From assembly GCA_016795155.1 (NCBI GenBank), contig JAEUIE010000044.1, forward strand, positions 124,001 to 188,000: DNA of 64,000 bases. Reading direction: 5' to 3'. The DNA comes from Planctomycetia bacterium (GTDB lineage Bacteria; Planctomycetota; Planctomycetia; Gemmatales; HRBIN36). Both the position numbers and the translations under genes were made by a program. Below, piece after piece: positions 61,813-64,000 of the stretch (the stretch's first letter is position 1; each line of letters starts with the position of its first letter). Under the pieces are notes generated by a model. That model was not told the origin of the DNA, did not search any database, and saw only the letters and a list, made by a program, of their open reading frames with translations.

Positions 61813-64000
61813 ATGGTTGAAAAGAAACAACGTACCCTGACAATTGCACTGGTGGGTAACCCCAATACCGGCAAGACGACGTTGTTCAATGCGTTGTCCG
61901 GTCTACATCAGAAAACGGGCAATTACCCCGGCGTGACAGTTGAGAAGAAAACCGGCACGCTGCAGGAAGGTGTTGTCACCATTCACCTGATTGATCTTCC
62001 AGGCACCTACAGCCTGGCGGCTCGAAGCCCGGATGAACTGGTGACGGTTGATCTTCTACTCGGTCAGCAGCCCGGCGAGTCAAAGCCTGATCTGATCTTG
62101 AACATTGTTGATGCCACTAATCTTGAACGCCATTTATTCCTGACTACGCAACTGATGGATTTGGGAATACCCATTATCGTTGCGGTCAACATGATGGATA
62201 TGGCCAGAAATCAGGGTATCAAACTCGACCTGGAGATCATTGGACAGCGACTTGGCTTACCAATGTATCCGCTGGAAGCCCATCGCAAAACGGGGCTCAA
62301 AGAACTCCGTTCTGCATTAATATCTCCGAATTGCCACACACCAAAACCCCCAGCATTTCCTGATGCATTCTGTCAGGAACGGGAACAATTACAAAAACAC
62401 CTGGCTTCAGTCCTGAATCAAACTGTTATTCATCCAGCAATTGTGAACCGACTTTTGATTGACAAACAAGGCGCCATCGAGGATCGGTACCGTCAATCTT
62501 TGGGATCAAGTCTGCAGGAAGCTCGTCAGCGATTAGATCAGGCAGGTTGCAGTGTACCTCAAATAGAGGCGCGCACACGATACGGATACCTGAGGCAAGT
62601 TGTTCAGAATGCGATTGAGCGCCAAGTCGCTTCGAATCGTGATGTCATCTCACGCATTGATCGCATCGTTACTCATCGTGTGTGGGGTCTTCTGATCTTT
62701 CTGTTGCTGCTCTTTGTTATCTTTCAAGCCATCTACCTGGGCGCTGCACCGTTACAGGATGCAATTGGAAATGGAATTAAAACCGTCGGCTCCTGGGCCA
62801 GTGGCTGGCTCGATCCCGGACCACTCAAAAGTCTGATCGAAGAAGGCATCTTTGCCGGCGTTGGCGGCGTACTCGTGTTCCTGCCTCAGATTCTCATCCT
62901 GTTTCTGTTTCTGGCCATTCTGGAAGATGGTGGCTACATGGCACGCGCTGCCTACCTGATGGACAAGATCATGTCTAGATGCGGCTTAAGTGGAAAGTCG
63001 TTCATTCCCCTGCTCTCTTCTTTTGCCTGTGCCATTCCAGGCGTCATGGCTACGCGGGTTATCGAAGATAGACGAGACCGTTTGGCAACCATGCTGGTCG
63101 CACCTCTGATGAGCTGCTCCGCCCGGCTGCCAGTCTATACGCTCCTTATTGGTGCGTTTATTCCTCTGAACACGATGCTGGGTAACAGGCTGCCCGGTTT
63201 GGTATTGTTCTGCATGTACCTGATCGGACTGATTGTAGCGCCACTCGTTGCTCTGATTCTGAAACGTACCGTCCTGAAAGGCGAAACACCTGTCTTCATC
63301 CTGGAGTTGCCACCCTATCGCTGGCCTTCGCTTTTTTCGGTTTTGCACCGCATGCTGGAACGAGGCTGGGCATTTATCCGCAGGGCGGGGACCTTCATTT
63401 TAGCCAGTATGATCATCGTATGGGCTTTACTCTATTTCCCTCACACTGATGACCAGGGAGTGCAATTCGATGTGCAACTTGCAGAATTGCAGGAGAAGCA
63501 TGAATTGCTGGTTAAGGCGATGAAAACTGAGGAAGCACAGCAACTGGAAATGCGCATCAAACAGTTACAGGGGCAATGGAAACGCCAATCGTATCTGGGG
63601 CGGGTTGGACATGCTCTGGAACCGATGGTAACTCCACTGGGCTGGGACTGGCGTATCGGCACAGCGGCCCTGGCGAGTTTTCCTGCTCGTGAAGTAATGG
63701 TAGGGGTACTTGGCATTCTTTTCGATGTGGGAGAAACCGACGATGAAACTCAGGAAACTCTGGGAAAACAACTGCAGGAAACAGTTCGCGATGATGGAAG
63801 CGGACGACGACTGTTCAGTCTGGCGACGGCACTGTCGATTATGGTATTCTTTGCCTTGTGCTGCCAATGTGCTTCCACCCTGGCAGTGATTGCGCGTGAA
63901 AGCAACTCCTGGTACTGGCCTGCATTGACCTTTATCTACATGACTTTGTTAGCCTATGTTGCAGCATGGGCAACTTATCAGACTGCATCCTGGCTGGGGG
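61813..64000 (+). CDS. feoB: ferrous iron transporter FeoB (3' end outside the window)
   Basis: The Fe(II) uptake GTPase/permease of the cytoplasmic membrane; 729 codons are present without a stop. The N-terminal G domain has GNPNTGKTT (from G15), YPGVTVEKK, DLPGTYSL (from D61) and NMMD (from N126). The membrane part shows FAGVGGVLVFLPQILILFL, the core motif FIPLLSSFACAIPGVMATR, MLVAPLMSCSARLPVYTLLI, then ASFPAREVMVG and CCQCASTLAVIARES. A charged coil of about 40 residues (VQLAELQEKHELLVKAMK) lies between membrane segments. The remaining sequence is truncated by the window edge only. Confidence 0.97.
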   Translation, partial: MVEKKQRTLTIALVGNPNTGKTTLFNALSGLHQKTGNYPGVTVEKKTGTLQEGVVTIHLIDLPGTYSLAARSPDELVTVDLLLGQQPGESKPDLILNIVDATNLERHLFLTTQLMDLGIPIIVAVNMMDMARNQGIKLDLEIIGQRLGLPMYPLEAHRKTGLKELRSALISPNCHTPKPPAFPDAFCQEREQLQKHLASVLNQTVIHPAIVNRLLIDKQGAIEDRYRQSLGSSLQEARQRLDQAGCSVPQIEARTRYGYLRQVVQNAIERQVASNRDVISRIDRIVTHRVWGLLIFLLLLFVIFQAIYLGAAPLQDAIGNGIKTVGSWASGWLDPGPLKSLIEEGIFAGVGGVLVFLPQILILFLFLAILEDGGYMARAAYLMDKIMSRCGLSGKSFIPLLSSFACAIPGVMATRVIEDRRDRLATMLVAPLMSCSARLPVYTLLIGAFIPLNTMLGNRLPGLVLFCMYLIGLIVAPLVALILKRTVLKGETPVFILELPPYRWPSLFSVLHRMLERGWAFIRRAGTFILASMIIVWALLYFPHTDDQGVQFDVQLAELQEKHELLVKAMKTEEAQQLEMRIKQLQGQWKRQSYLGRVGHALEPMVTPLGWDWRIGTAALASFPAREVMVGVLGILFDVGETDDETQETLGKQLQETVRDDGSGRRLFSLATALSIMVFFALCCQCASTLAVIARESNSWYWPALTFIYMTLLAYVAAWATYQTASWLG

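Noticed and set aside
1-64000. CRISPR array, tRNA and rRNA genes
   Set aside because: No regularly spaced direct repeats and no tRNA-like cloverleaf or rRNA sequence was seen on reading. A covariance-model scan could not be run.

Overview
The window reads as chromosomal DNA of a Gram-negative bacterium, most likely a planctomycete of the Gemmata type. That placement is an inference. It rests on two proteins with C-terminal PEP-CTERM sorting signals, several lipoprotein or secreted proteins of unknown function, long TolC and adaptor proteins, moderate GC of roughly 50-55 % by eye, loosely packed short transcription units on both strands, and many dispersed palindromes. No rRNA, tRNA or CRISPR array was recognised.

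Layout. 0-9.9 kb: rhomboid protease, secreted esterase, DinB-like protein, small membrane and secreted proteins, a VOC protein, a methyltransferase, glucose-6-phosphate dehydrogenase (zwf), a secreted trypsin-like protease and a small YcxB-like cassette. 9.9-12.7 kb: a decayed stretch with two gene fragments joined head to head, a universal stress protein, a DUF433 antitoxin pseudogene, palindromes and a HEPN-like protein. 12.7-18.6 kb: acetyl-CoA synthetase, a PEP-CTERM metallopeptidase, a DUF1254/DUF1214 protein and rsfS. 18.7-20.9 kb: an accessory spot with a transposase carrying two amber codons, an AT-rich membrane gene, and a REP-associated transposase (RAYT) flanked by matching palindromes. 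21-25.7 kb: FkbM methyltransferase, a PLP dehydratase with RidA, a pyruvyl transferase-like protein and a glycosyltransferase. 25.7-27.8 kb: DUF2203 protein, then a low-GC stretch with poorly conserved or truncated genes. 27.9-34.7 kb: mutL facing comEC, an SMP-30 protein, a thioredoxin-like secreted protein and a glycine-zipper membrane protein. 34.8-36.6 kb: a MarR regulator translationally coupled to a flavoenzyme with both halogenase signatures. 36.6-46.6 kb: phosphohexomutase, RNase R, VOC protein, galU, metallophosphoesterase, MoxR ATPase, sialidase-like protein and a membrane protein. 46.6-53.4 kb: a four-gene TolC/adaptor/ABC export operon. 53.5-61.1 kb: a beta-lactamase-fold hydrolase, membrane proteins, a class 3 lipase, and a 905-residue BNR protein ending in a CehA/McbA-like domain. 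61.3-64.0 kb: a feoA-feoA-feoB iron uptake operon behind a Fur-like box; feoB runs off the window.

Functional links with the best support are: PLP dehydratase with RidA (damage control of enamine products); marR with the halogenase-like gene (an autoregulated two-gene unit); the tripartite export operon; and ferrous iron uptake under probable Fur control. The most unusual items are the RAYT with its two architecture-matched palindromes, the MarR/halogenase unit with a double operator on an apparently leaderless promoter, the cysteine-rich first FeoA, and the composite 905-residue protein.
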